From positions 1,488,001 to 1,552,000 of the forward strand of contig CAJSYZ010000003.1 of NCBI GenBank assembly GCA_910574455.1: a stretch of DNA of 64,000 nucleotides, written 5' to 3'. Numbering within the stretch: position 1 is the first letter of the stretch; each line of letters begins with the position of its first letter. The notes beneath the pieces are model-generated. The model saw only the letters and a program-made list of their open reading frames with translations. It ran no database searches and was not told the DNA's origin. The position numbers and the translations under genes were made by a program. This document shows positions 23,636 to 35,000 of this stretch, in pieces. This DNA is from Trichaptum fuscoviolaceum (taxonomy: Eukaryota > Basidiomycota > Agaricomycetes > Hymenochaetales > Trichaptaceae).

Positions 23636-23643
23636 TTTTTATA
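23636..23643 (-). promoter_or_regulatory. TATA box of family A gene in U4
   Basis: TATAAAAA on the minus strand lies 82 bases upstream of the ATG at 23554, as in U1 and U2. Confidence 0.65.
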
Positions 23644-23920
23644 GGCGAGCCACATTGTGCACGTTTTGACGTTGTCATCAAAGCTGACTCCCTCACTACA
23701 ACCCTTCTTAGCAACCATTGTCCTCCGCGTTCGTCAAGTTTACATTCTATCTACTATAGTATTTCATCATGCTTACAACATTGGTAGATCATGGGCAGCG
23801 TGCCAAGGTCACTTCGTTCGTCTTTCTGGCAGATCCTATGGTCCTAGTCAATTGCTGATCGAAAGCAAACATTGTGAGCATAGATCTGTCTTCATATCCT
23901 AGAATCTCTAATGATAAGAG

Positions 23921-24188
23921 TGTTAGATGTTTACGAACATTTCTATTTTATTGCGCATTTACGGACTTATTTTATTATGTAATACATGGCGCGGTCAGCC
24001 ACTAAACGGCCGACATTATTTAGTTTCACTCTCGTCCTGTAATTCACCTCAGTTTTCTACCACGAATACTGAGGTGAGTATATCATTTGTATCTTGTTCT
24101 TTACATTGTCTAATTACTCTGTAGTATATCTCTACAGGTAATTTAATATACTGAGTTTTCTACCACGAATACTGAGTATATCTCTACA
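23921..24188 (+). repeat. 5' LTR of copia element
   Basis: This starts at TGTTAGATGTTTACG and ends ATATCTCTACA. It contains an internal repeat of CTGAGTTTTCTACCACG near its 3' end. It matches the 3' LTR throughout. Confidence 0.9.
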
Positions 24189-24211
24189 GGTTATGAGCCT
24201 TGCTCTGCTCT
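24189..24211 (+). other. Primer-binding site resembling initiator tRNA-Met anticodon arm
   Basis: Directly after the LTR comes GGTTATGAGCCTTGC. This is complementary, with one mismatch, to the conserved GGGCUCAUAACC anticodon stem-loop of eukaryotic initiator tRNA-Met. Known copia-type elements (Drosophila copia, yeast Ty5) prime with a tRNA-iMet half cut in the anticodon loop; the same use is inferred here. Confidence 0.7.
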
Positions 24212-24636
24212 AACACTGCGTTACACACTCTACTATTGCTTAACTAGTCTTCGAGCCTAACTTGGAATGCCGCATCAATCAACAAGAGGCTCCGACAACA
24301 TCACTATTGGCAACTGTGGCAGGCACCTCCGGCAACAAATTTCTTCATGACAATCCTATACTGTCTGGTGGCATACCTTCGGAACACAACTAGGCTAACA
24401 GTCTATGCAACCTGGACGACATCTGGTGCTCCCGGCAACATTTTATCAAAAGCAAAAGACATGCGGCAAATGGCCGACAGAAACTCACGGACTTCGACTT
24501 GGCAACAAAAATTGAAGACTTTGACTTGACTGGCAACCAATGATGTTGCAGCGAGAAAGGGATATATGATTGGAGGTTGTTGAGGAATGTGACTGGAGTT
24601 TATCTGGGATATGTGTCTGTGCTCGTCGAGGGGGAG

Positions 24637-24888
24637 TGTTGAGGATAATGGTTTATTGTGCGACTCACACAGATTAGGAAAGTGGCTGGTTAGGTTTCCG
24701 ACTGGCTGACATGCACTATTTGTATATATTCGGAGTAGATTACATTCTGTAACAGGGTCTTTCTTGCCTCCTACGTTCATGAGGTGTTAGGCCCGCAGTC
24801 GTGTTACAGAATGTAATCTACTCCGAATATATACAAATAGTGCATGTCAGCCAGTCGGAAACCTAACCAGCCACTTTCCTAATCTGTG
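24637..24888. repeat. Foreign LTR fragment with 87-bp perfect inverted repeat
   Basis: A polypurine run GAGGGGGAG is followed by TGTTGAGGATAATGG, which looks like the 3' end of a different copia family. Within it, 24668-24754 is repeated in reverse as 24802-24888, an 87-base perfect match with a 47-base loop. So two LTR pieces of the second family lie head to head inside this element. The transcript could fold into a long hairpin. Confidence 0.8.
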
Positions 24889-26115
24889 CCTTTATCCGAA
24901 GACAACATCTTTGTCGCCTATCCTACTGGTTTCCTCCCTCCTAGTGGCCGGCAACAAGTATGCCACCTAAAGAAAGCGCTGTATGGCCTTAAACAGGGTG
25001 CGAGAGCCTAGACTGAACATTTCAGCGACGCGTTAGCAACAAGCGGCTTGAAACAACTTACTTCTACTCCTAGTGCGTTCTACCGATCAGGTCCTGAGGG
25101 GGAGTCGTTAATGGGAGTATACGTGGACGACTGCATATCGTCGTCAACTTCAGCCCCTAATCAGCAAAACGCAGAGGCAGACACCCTGAGGAAGATCATA
25201 GCGTCGAAATTTGAATTCAAAGAGAAAGACGTATATGCGAAGCCGAGCATAGTACTAGGAATGAAAGTGGAAATCGATCAGGGTCGAGATTGGATCAAGA
25301 TATCGGTGCCTCACAAGATATCCAGGGCCGTGGAAAAATATAACCTTACGGATGCAAATACCGTCCCGTCACCTCTTCCACCTGATGCCATAACAATAAT
25401 GGAACACGCTAAATCTGGAGTCAATCAATCTCATGCTCAGGGTCAATATCCTTATAGGAGTCTTGTCGGAGAATTACTATGGATGGCTAACGTCGTCCAA
25501 ATCGACATTGCTTACTCGGCGAACCTGCTGGCTCGATATCTTTCAAATTTCACGTCAGTACACTGGGACATGGCTAAGCGGGTCCTCAAGTATCTCAAGG
25601 GCACAGAAAACCTTGGAATTGCTTATCGGATGTCAAATTCAATCGAGCAACCTATTGGCTACTGCGACTCTGACTATGGTGGTGATCTGGGTGATCGTAA
25701 ATCTGTTTCGGGCTTTGTCTTCATGCTTAACGGGGGTCCTATCAACTGGAAATCTAAGAAGCAATCTGTCGTAGCTCTCTCGACAGCTGAAGCCGAATAT
25801 ATGGCCCTCTCATTGACGGCGAAGCATGCACTTTGGCTCAGGAGCTTCAGCAAGGAAATCAATCGAGATTTCGGAGGACATCCCGTGACCATCAAAGTTG
25901 ATAATCGAGCAGCAATCGCCATAGCTTATAACCCAGTCCAGCAGCCAAAGACGAAGCATATCGACATTCCGGTGCACCATATTCGAGATGAAGTTAAGAA
26001 AGGAAAGCTTGCAGTCGAGCATATCAGTGGAACCGCGAATCCGGCAGATATTCTTACGAAGCCGTTGAGCCCAGTCTTACACAAGAAGTGTGTCGATCTA
26101 TTGGGAATGTTCTAG
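24889..26115 (+). pseudogene. Copia reverse transcriptase/RNase H fragment with stop codon
   Basis: The frame opens with LSEDNIFVAYPTGF and contains HLKKALYGLKQGARA, then a TAG at 25009 where copia proteins normally have Trp. It continues with the catalytic YVDD box (GVYVDDCIS near 25117-25143). The RNase H part carries YCDSDYGGD, STAEAEYMAL and the usual end ADILTKPL, and stops at 26113. The upstream pol half is missing and the stop prevents a full RT, so the element cannot be autonomous. Confidence 0.88.
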
Positions 26116-26150
26116 CAAGGGGGAGCACGAATGGTCGCGCTCAGGGGGAG

Positions 26151-26418
26151 TGTTAGATGTTTACGAACATTTCTATTTTATTGCGCATTTACGGACTTAT
26201 TTTATTATGTAATACATGGCGCGGTCAGCCACTAAACGGCCGACATTATTTAGTTTCACTCTCGTCCTGTAATTCACCTCAGTTTTCTACCACGAATACT
26301 GAGGTGAGTATATCATTTGTATCTTGTTCTTTACATTGTCTAATTACTCTGTAGTATATCTCTACAGGTAATTTAATATACTGAGTTTTCTACCACGAAT
26401 ACTGAGTATATCTCTACA
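26151..26418 (+). repeat. 3' LTR of copia element
   Basis: This matches the 5' LTR and is preceded by a purine-rich AGGGGGAG tract at 26143-26150. The target duplication AAGAG follows at 26419. Confidence 0.9.
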
Positions 26419-27588
26419 AAGAGATGCTTTACTTTTCAGAAACGTTCAAAATTCTTGTCTTAGTGCGCAATGCAGAGACGCCTGCACAATTTGCTTTTGT
26501 TCGCTGAATGCAGTAATTCTCTACCGAACACGTTTCCCAGCTCAATATCGTATTTGAAACTGTCGGCAGAGCCCCCAATGTATTACTTTATCCGCTTCGC
26601 GAAGTGAAATTTAGGCCTCCTTCGTAAACCAGGGTGTTGCGTTGCGCGAAATGACCTTTTCAGAAGGCATGAGCAATATATTACGAACACATACAATCCA
26701 GATCTCTTTCCCTTTGTTCCAGGATCTCATAGCATGTTGAGGAAAGAAAAAACTCCAGCGGTGTCTTGTAATGAACCTAGACTGCGAATGTCACTTTGAG
26801 CATAGTTACCTTATATGCCATCATCGCACCGTCCTTTTCTCTACTAACAAGAGTACTCCGCATGATCAGAGGTGTGAATAGACTAGATACTGGATCATAT
26901 TCGTTTTCTTCAGCGTCCGCAGGGGTCAAAGACTGGTTTAAGGTGTTCACGAGGAAGCGAAGGCTCCTGGCTTTGATGGTTAAAAACACTTCAAAATGGT
27001 CTGCGCAGACCAAATAGAAGATAAAAGGAGATTCGGATAGCCTAAATACATAGGTCATTGTTCAATCAGGTGAACGACTGCGATGTCGTCCAGTTTCTGC
27101 ATTTCAGAACGATTTGTGGTTCAGCGGGGATCTAATGCCTTTGTCGCGGAGCTCTAAATCCTCCTCGATGTATTTTCTCACGGGTCTTGAGAAGCTTCGA
27201 AACCTTAATACTTAGCGCACATAATAGAGATTGCATAGCTTCTATCACTGGTGAGTGGAATTGAACAGTGATAGGCAGTCGTTAAATGCGGAGAGAGTCA
27301 CTACATGGATCGTAAATTCTCATAAATGAAGATATCTGAACTCCCAAAAATTACATGCCGAGGGGCAGCTTGAAGATCAAACATCCTTCATTGGTGCAGC
27401 TCTAAAGTCTATATTCAACACAGCGTTTTGATACTAGTTTAGTGATTCAGTCGAGTTGCAATTGTTATATTGATGAGATAAATTATGTTTTTCTACAAAG
27501 TTACTAAATGCTTTGTGTAGTACAATGCGATACAATCATCTTTAATTCAGTTATGTTCGAAAAGAAAGGTAAATGCTCGGGAAAGGGT
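26419..27588. other. Outer U4 arm and flank, no gene
   Basis: To 27276 this is the diverged inverted copy of 15066-15900. From about 27410 to 27588 the sequence resembles 4895-5064 downstream of Hsp20 copy 1. No coding region is supported. Confidence 0.55.
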
Positions 27589-28119
27589 TTACGAGATTGT
27601 GATACGCTTCGCTTGCTGCTCCTGGTTGGTCTTCGGGTATGTGACAGTCAAGACACCGTTCTCCATCGCTGCCTTGATGTCCTCGGGTCTTGTGCCCTGT
27701 GGGACGGGAACAGCACGCGAGAACTTGCCACTCCGGCGCTCCTTGATGACAAACCCGTTCTCCTCCTTCTCGTTGGAGAAGTTGGCCTCGCCAGAGACGA
27801 CGAGTCGGCTGTTCTGGAGGTCGATCGACACGTCCTCCTTCTTCAAGCCAGGCAACTCGAAGGTCGCGGTGATGAGGTTGTTCTCGGTAGATTCATGGAC
27901 GTCGATCCTAGAGGGTGAGTCAGTATGTTGGCCAGACACTATGAAGTAGACGAGGAGTACATACCTTGGTGTGAAGGACCTCGATCCAGAGCGCTCGACT
28001 TGACCGCCGTTCTGACTGCGACGCTGTGCGGGCCAGTCGAATGTGCTGAACGCATCGTCGAAGAGACGGTTCACGTCAGAGAACGAGAAGAAGGGCTCGT
28101 TGACGAAAGTAAGGGCCAT
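27589..28119 (-). CDS. Small heat-shock protein Hsp20, copy 2
   Basis: The exons are 27965-28119 and 27589-27907, with a 57-base intron at the same position and phase as copy 1. The product is 157 residues. It keeps the ATFELPGLKKEDV and GVLTVTYPK features, and Arg is encoded across the junction as in most relatives. Few amino-acid changes separate the copies (for example FFNEPFFSYS against FVNEPFFSFS), while the intergenic flanks are more diverged, so purifying selection or conversion is likely acting on the coding sequence. Confidence 0.93.
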   Translation of the reverse strand: MALTFVNEPFFSFSDVNRLFDDAFSTFDWPAQRRSQNGGQVERSGSRSFTPRYVLLVYFIVSGQHTDSPSRIDVHESTENNLITATFELPGLKKEDVSIDLQNSRLVVSGEANFSNEKEENGFVIKERRSGKFSRAVPVPQGTRPEDIKAAMENGVLTVTYPKTNQEQQAKRITIS

Positions 28120-28242
28120 TGTTAGAAGTAAAGTGTTTTGAAAGGATAGTTGTGAAGAAGTGAGCGCTTTGTGTTCGTGAGTTGTCGATGAGTCGATAGC
28201 CTTTCGCTTTTCTGGAGAGTATTAGCTGCGAGTAGGACCAGT

Positions 28243-28272
28243 TTTATACCCTTGAGGAAGAAGATTCTCGAA
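28243..28272 (-). promoter_or_regulatory. TATA box plus heat-shock element of Hsp20 copy 2
   Basis: The same three-pentamer GAA-TTC-GAA element (28260-28272) precedes a TATAAA (28243-28248) with the same spacing as in copy 1, about 125 bases before the ATG. Confidence 0.7.
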
Positions 28273-28479
28273 CCCATAGTCATCGATTTAAACCGCTTTA
28301 AGTTCGTCATACATCTTGTCGTTGCAAGAATGGGTCCGTAATTTCTAGATCTCTCTGACGATGTCATTCCGTATTTGGAAATCGTTTGAGATGCATCCCG
28401 AGGTATACTTCGAAGTTGCTGGTGTTTTCTATGGATGTGCGCAGATTATTGGCGACGTACTGATCATCTTGACTGTTGC

Positions 28480-29135
28480 AAAGTATCTGTAGACGCGGAA
28501 GCTCTCGTGAGGTAGACGTCATACATAATATGCATCGTCTCGTTTGGACTCCGGAGTGCCGTGAGGAGTTCGAACGCCGCCCACATCACAAGCAAAATGA
28601 AGTATATCGAAGACTTTGCCTGTCTTGCCTGTCAGTGTTTTGCGAGGTCCCCATGAATTGTTGATGGTATGGTCAATCTTAAACTATGAGAAATGATTGT
28701 TCGGCGATCTCGGTTTAGGCATCATTCATCGCATACGGTTGAGATCGCCAAAGATGCTGGTGTGTTTGTCCTATGCGCTCATTAGCAAACTGAATGAATA
28801 AACAAGTTGTAAAAGAAACGAACCCATTGATACCCATAGGTGTCTTCAATTTTCGATTCCATCCAAATAACCCGCCATTCACACAGAATTTTACGGCCAA
28901 AGTGATCTTCATGTTTCTGGCAAGGACGCTAGTTTGATCCGCAACATCATTTGTATGTCTGGCTGCCACATGCATGCTCGAATTCACACTAGCAAGCGCT
29001 AAACAATGCATCGCACTCAGCTGATAGTTCTGCCAAGGTACCTCACAAGTTTACCAGCAGCTGTGCTACCTATCCCCAGTGTTGACATCCGTTCCTCAAG
29101 TCCACCTGCAGCCCCAATGAGGACACCCAAGAATC
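28480..29135 (-). pseudogene. Degenerate copy of family G gene next to Hsp20 copy 2
   Basis: Minus-strand blocks GVLIGAAGGLEERM (about 29090-29135) and, after a probable GTGAGG..CTAG intron, TSVLARNMKITLAVK (about 28890-28935) match those at 6380-6620. Further downstream, 28490-28690 aligns weakly with 5938-6170. Stops and missing sequence break the frame. It shows that the Hsp20 duplication included its neighbour. Confidence 0.5.
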
Positions 29136-29514
29136 AGTTTCATCGAGTTCGCAAAGTACAAATGATGTCGCCAATAAGAAAACAGTCGCAATTCATCATT
29201 TCTTCAATTGAAGGCTTCCCCGGTATGCAGCTAACGATACAATTTACTTCAGTGAGCAATAAGACAGTAGCATAGCTTAGAATATATTTACTTTATGGTA
29301 TAGCTTGAGGCATCAATCAGAAAAGTGACTCCAGAACATCAAGAGATTACTAGTAGGGCAGTTTGAGTTGAGGTTCAGATTGGTAGCACTGAGTAAGACG
29401 CGGGTTAGTAGACCCTAAAAAACACGCTGGTTTGCGTGCCCTACAACTCGACGCGTTCGCGCGAAACTTCTCGCCCACCACTAATCATTGCATAAATTCG
29501 TAAACCGTTCCAAA

Positions 29515-31440
29515 ATGTCTATGCACATCTTCGGCGACGAGGTGAGTATCAATCTCAATAATAATATAGCTCGCTAACGAAGAAACGTAAAGGCAACAGA
29601 AGAGAAGGCAGAGACCGCCCGTCTTTCGTCTTTCGTCGGTGCGCTCGCGCTAGGCGACCTTGTCAAGTCGACACTGGGCCCTAAAGGCATGAACAAAATC
29701 CTACAGTCAGCCTCGACGGGAGAGATCAACGTAACGAATGATGGTGCAACGATCTTGAAGTCGATACAGCTCGATAATGCAGCTGCAAAGATCTTGGTGA
29801 ACATTTCGAAAGTGCAGGACGATGAGGTCGGGGATGGGACGACTAGTGTATGCGTGCTTGCATCTGAGCTACTGAGGGAGGCGGAAAAGCTGGTGATGGG
29901 GCGGATACACCCACAGACGATTGTAGAAGGATACCGCATTGCAAGTGCAGCAGCATTAAAAGCATTAGAAGAATCAGCAGTAGACCACTCGTGCGTATGC
30001 TCCCTGCTAGACAGCATGCTGTCAACTAACTTGCAAACAGAACAGACCCAAAAACTTTCCGAGAAGATCTATTCAACATCGCTCGGACAACTCTTTCCTC
30101 AAAGGTCCTTTCTGCGGACAAGGATTATTTCGCAAACCTCGCTGTCGATGCCGTTCTTCGGTTACAAGGATCGACTGACCTCGACCACATCCAAATCATC
30201 AAAAAGGTCGGCGGAAAGCTGACGGACTCATACCTCGACGAAGGCTTCATCCTTGACAAATCCATTGGAGGAAACGTTCCAAAACGGCTGGAAAATGCGA
30301 AGATCCTCATTGCGAATACTTGTCAGTTTTCTGCTCTATTCCATTTATGCATACCTAACATAGCTTACAGCGATGGACACCGATAAAATCAAGGTCTTTG
30401 GTGCACGTCTAAAAGTAGATGGCACCGGGAAGCTTGCTGAGCTCGAACGTGCTGAACGTGTGAGTGCATATGCGTTCGATTGCAGCGAAACAAATTGAAC
30501 ATGACATGTAGGAAAAAATGAAAGATAAAGTGAAGGCTATTGCTGCGCACGGCATCAACTGCTTCGTCAACCGGCAGTTGATCTACAACTATCCCGAATC
30601 CCTATTATCTGAGGCGGGCATCATGAGCATTGAACACGCGGATTTCGAGGGTGTTGAACGGCTGAGCTTGGTCACCGGTGGTGAAATTGCCAGCACGTTT
30701 GATCATCCAGAAAAGGTCAAGCTTGGTCGGTGTGAGCTTATTGAGGAGGTCATGATTGGGGAAGACAAGGTTTATTCCTTCATTTTACTAAGAGTATACA
30801 ACGCTTATCGATTCATATAGTTGATCAAATTCTCCGGAGTCGCCGCTGGCCAAGCATGCACTGTTGTGCTACGTGGATCGACGAACCAGATGGTGGACGA
30901 AGCGGAACGCTCTCTACATGATGCTCTTTCCGTTCTCTCTCAAACAGTAAAGGAGACGCGCGTTGTGCTCGGTGGTGGGTGCTCCGAGATGATCATGAAC
31001 TGCGCAGTGGAGGAGGCAGCGCGGCGGGTATCGGGGAAGAAGGCGATCGCCGTCGAGGCATTCGGACGGGCGTTGCGCCAGATCCCAACGATCTTGGCAG
31101 ACAATGCTGGCTATGACTCGAGTGATCTGGTCAGCCGGCTACGTGCGGCTCATTACGATGGCCAGCGGGATGCGGGTCTAGGTGCGTTCTGTGTGTTGAT
31201 TTCTATGGGCTAACGTGCTCATGCCAAGCCAGATATGAACGAAGGCCAGATCGGGTCGATGCGGAAGCTTGGGATCACTGAAAGCTACAAGCTGAAGCGG
31301 CAGGTAGTTATTAGTGCGAGCGAGGCGACGGAGATGATTCTTCGGTATGTCATTTACTTGCGTATCGACTTGAAGCTGACACAGTTATTAGTGTGGATAC
31401 TATCCTTCGCGCGACACCACGGAAGCGCGAAGCACACTAG
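29515..31440 (+). CDS. CCT2: T-complex protein 1 subunit beta (CCT2)
   Basis: This encodes the beta subunit of the cytosolic TRiC/CCT chaperonin, which folds actin, tubulin and WD-repeat proteins. Eight exons: 29515-29541, 29593-29990, 30041-30321, 30371-30459, 30512-30769, 30821-31181, 31233-31344 and 31392-31440. They splice in phase to 524 residues, close to the yeast length. Group II chaperonin motifs are present in order: [31 protein letters not shown] (ATP site), [18 protein letters not shown] and SYKLKRQVV near the C-terminus. Exon 1 encodes only nine residues (MSMHIFGDE), usual for fungal CCT2. It marks the left edge of the housekeeping region. Confidence 0.97.
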
Positions 31441-32003
31441 AGATGGGGCATGTACCGTATAGTAGAAGTAATTCATCATCTGCAATTCAAAAGACACATA
31501 GTATCTGCTTTACGACTCCCGGCAATGCGGACGCATCAAGACGCACCAAGAACACAGGTCTTTCACAAGGCTTTAGGTAGACAATTTACTTCTCAACAGG
31601 TTGTACCGATGTTGAAAACATTGTTCACGGAACGCGGTGATATAAGTGACTGCTGTCCTTTGAAAAAAAATCTTGAAGCAGCGTGTCTAAATTGCCAACC
31701 ATTCCTTGCTTTTGACTGCCGACAGTGATCACCTGTGGGCCGTGGCATACTTAACCTACTCAATAGTTATATCCTGGAGAGAAGGCTAGGAGGCGCTATA
31801 ATGTTTTAATAATTTACGTCCGGTGTACTTAGACCACGTGGAAGCAAAAAGCAGTGACGTGCAGCTGCCAGTGGCATTTGAGGCTGGCTGCCACCGAGAC
31901 AAGTTAAAGCTACTTGCTACTTTATCAACACATTCTTTACCACCCCCCTTCATCTCCGTACCGCCATCTTTGTAACACTAGCTCATACTACATAGCTGCC
32001 AAT
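31441..32003. other. Intergenic stretch between CCT2 and PMT4
   Basis: No gene is supported. The last 100 bases before 32004 are pyrimidine rich (CACCCCCCTTCATCTC), typical of a fungal transcription start region. Confidence 0.5.
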
Positions 32004-35000
32004 ATGGAGCCTGCGAGCTTCAGAGCCCGCAGAGCACCTTCACCACCTCCAACGCAACCTCTCATTCACAGCCAGCGCTTTCCTCATTCCCCAGAAAAAC
32101 ATCTCGATGCAGATGAGCGGCGCGCTGCAGCTGGGAAAGGGGAGGGTCCAAGGTCCAGACACTATCACCCCCCAGGAGGCTTGAAGATCACGGCCGGGGA
32201 GTGGAAGTTGCTACTCGTGATCATGATTGTTTCGGCTGGCGTTAGGTTGTTTAGGCTGTCGAAGCCGACGAGTGTAGTGTGAGTGCCTGGTAACTGCTTC
32301 TAGTTCTTATTTCTGAAGGAGGACTAGCTTCGACGAAGTACACTTTGGCAAGTTCGCCGGAAAGTATATCAAGACTCAGTATTTCGTCGACGTCCACCCT
32401 CCGCTAGCAAAACTACTTCTTACCCTTGCTGCTTTCCTCGGCGGGTTTGATGGCCAATTCGACTTCAAGGAGATTGGGAAGCCTTACGAGCCCGGTGTGC
32501 CTTATGTTGCGATGCGGCTTGTCCCTGCGCTGCTCGGCCTCATGACCGTTCCTCTGTCCTATCTGACGCTCCGGGGCTTAGACTGCCGTGCCACTTCTGC
32601 ACTTTTAGGCGCCCTATTCGTCGCATTCGAAAACGGCTATGTCACACAAAGTCGTCTTATTCTCCTCGATGCCCCCCTCTTGTTCTTCACGGCCCTCACA
32701 ACATTCTTCTGGGTTGGTTTTTGCAACGAAAACCGCCACAAGCCATTCACAGACCAGTGGTGGCTTTGGCTTTCCTTGACGGGTCTTTCTCTCGGCGCAG
32801 TTGTGAGCTGCAAATGGGTCGGTCTATTCACAATTGCTACTGTCGGGTTGTCTACCATGTGGCAGTTGTGGGTTCTTTTAGGTGACTTACGGGTTTCGCC
32901 TCGGTTATGGTTGAAACATTTCCTTGCGCGAGCGCTTTGCTTGATTGCCATCCCCATCACCTTCTACATGTCCATGTTCATCATTCATTTCGCGATCCTG
33001 CAGAACTCGGGTGACGGAGATGGCTTCATGAGCTCTGCCTTCCAACATACTTTGGGTGGCCGAGGGATGCAAGACACGTTCGCAGACGTAGCAATTGGTA
33101 GCGAGGTGTCTATTCGTCATGTGAATACGCAGGGTGGATACTTGCATTCGCATGCTCACGATTATCCAGTCGGCAGCAAGCAACAGCAGATCACTCTGTA
33201 TCCTCATCGAGATTCCAACAACAACTGGCGTATTGAAAATGCAACGATGGACGGACTGGATGAAGACTTCGACTGGCAGACATCGCCTGTGAAGTACGTT
33301 ACACCGGGAATGATCATTAAACTACAGCACCTTACGACGCAGAAGCGCCTACATTCACATGACAAACGTCCGCCTGTTTCTGAAGTAGACTTCCAGAACG
33401 AGGTATCAGGTTACGGTGCGCCCGGCTTCGGAGGCGATGCAAATGACAACTGGATCGTTGAAATTGAGCACGGTTCGGAGGAGGACCCGGAAAGCTACAA
33501 GAGGCTCAGAACTCTCCGCACGACATTTAGGCTTAAGCATCAATTGCAAGGCTGCTATCTGTTCTCGCACAAGGTTAAGCTTCCGGAGTGGGGTTATGAA
33601 CAGCAAGAAGTTACGTGCAATAAGAACGCAAAGAAGGCGAATAGTCTGTGGTATATCGAAACTTCTAGCCACCCACAGCGTAAGCCGATCGAGGCTTGAC
33701 AGATATTATATGCATTGACTTACCTTTCTTTCTAGTCCCTTCCGACGCGGAAAAGGTCAACTACAAACTTCCAGGTTTCTTCAAGAAGTTCCTTGAACTT
33801 CAGAAAGTCATGTGGATTACCAATGCCGGTCTTACTGATCGGCATACATATGACTCTCGTCCGGATGCGTGGCCAAGACTTCGTCGTGGTATCGTTAGTA
33901 ATTTCCTATAACGCTTCCTTGTGGCATTTGCTTATATCCGACATAGAATTTCTGGGTCAAGGAGCACAAGCAGATTTATCTTTTGGGCAATCCCTTCGTC
34001 TGGTATCTTAGCACTCTTGCGGTCCTTGCATATGCTGGGGCCCGCGGTATTCTCATTCTTCGTCAACAGCGAGGCTTCCGTGACTTTGAGAATAGTAAGT
34101 CTGACCCTCCCTGTACATTTGTGAGGTTGAGCTGTAACTGAAACTTATATCTAGCTCGAGTCACTAAATATGATGGCATATGTGGCTTCCTATTCATGGG
34201 CTGGGCTCTTCACTACTTCCCCTTCTTCCTCATGTCTCGACAGCTCTTCCTCCACCATTACCACCCGGCGCTATGGTTCGCCATCCTCAGTTTCTGTGGT
34301 TCCTTCGACCTCGTCACTTCCTCTCTCCGACCTCGCATCCGTCTTTACACCGCTGCTGTCCTCCTTGTCCTCGCGATCTACACATTCTCATACTTCAGCC
34401 CGCTTACGTACGGTGGTCAATGGACGAAGGGGCAGTGCCAGAAGGCAAAGTGGATGAAGACGTGGGACTTTGCGTGCAACGACTTCCCGATTGATTACGC
34501 AGAGTACTCTGGTATCACTGCACATGTGACGCAGGAATCGACAGCGAAGGCCACAGTTATCGGTGGCGAAGGGGAGGGACGCGCGCCAGTTGTCGTTCCC
34601 GAGGACGTCGGAAACGCACCGAAGGCCGGCAAGGATAGCGAAACAACCAAAGGGTTGGGTGCTGTTGCGGAGCCAGGCTTTGACGCATTTGGTAATCTTG
34701 ATGATCCTAAGGACATCAAGAGCGAGCCAGCGAAGGAGAAGGTCGAGATCGAAAAGGAGTTCAGCACGGTCATGGTCAACACGGATTCACCCGAGAAACA
34801 TGAGACAGAGACAGAGGACATTCCTGCCGACGCAACGGCGGCCATAGGCGACAAAAAGCCTGAAGGCAGCTCCGAAGCTTCTCTTGCAGCATCCGTAGCT
34901 GAGAACGCTCCCCCCGCTCCCCCTCAAGGCCCGCTCGAACATGACGAGCAGGAAGAGGAGGATGCCCGGAGCGACCTCTTCGCTGATGATGCTAAACTTG

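Larger units (their letters stand above)
23921..26418 (+). mobile_element. Non-autonomous chimeric Ty1/copia LTR retrotransposon
   Basis: Two LTRs of 268 bases (23921-24188 and 26151-26418) look identical by eye and begin TGTTAG and end TCTACA. The flanks carry a 5-base target duplication AAGAG (23916-23920 and 26419-26423), so this is one insertion event. The internal region is only about 1.96 kb against roughly 4-5 kb for a complete copia element. It keeps a primer site, a short leader, a foreign LTR fragment and the RT/RNase H end of pol. Gag, protease and integrase are missing. A polypurine tract (AGGGGGAG) precedes the 3' LTR. Identical LTRs suggest a recent insertion, presumably mobilised in trans. 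Confidence 0.9.
20858..27276 (-). repeat. Unit U4, right arm of palindrome 2, interrupted by copia element
   Basis: This is the inverted copy of U3. Segments 20858-21534 and 23790-27276 (minus the retroelement at 23921-26418) are diverged relative to U3, while 21535-23789 is nearly identical. Small differences inside the core include a 3-base indel near 21590 and the 10-base leader indel near 23547. Confidence 0.85.

Noticed and set aside
25048..26115. A separate gene encoding a 355-residue protein
   Set aside because: It is the tail of the copia RT frame after a stop at 25009; the apparent start is TTG and the YVDD and RNase H motifs show its origin.
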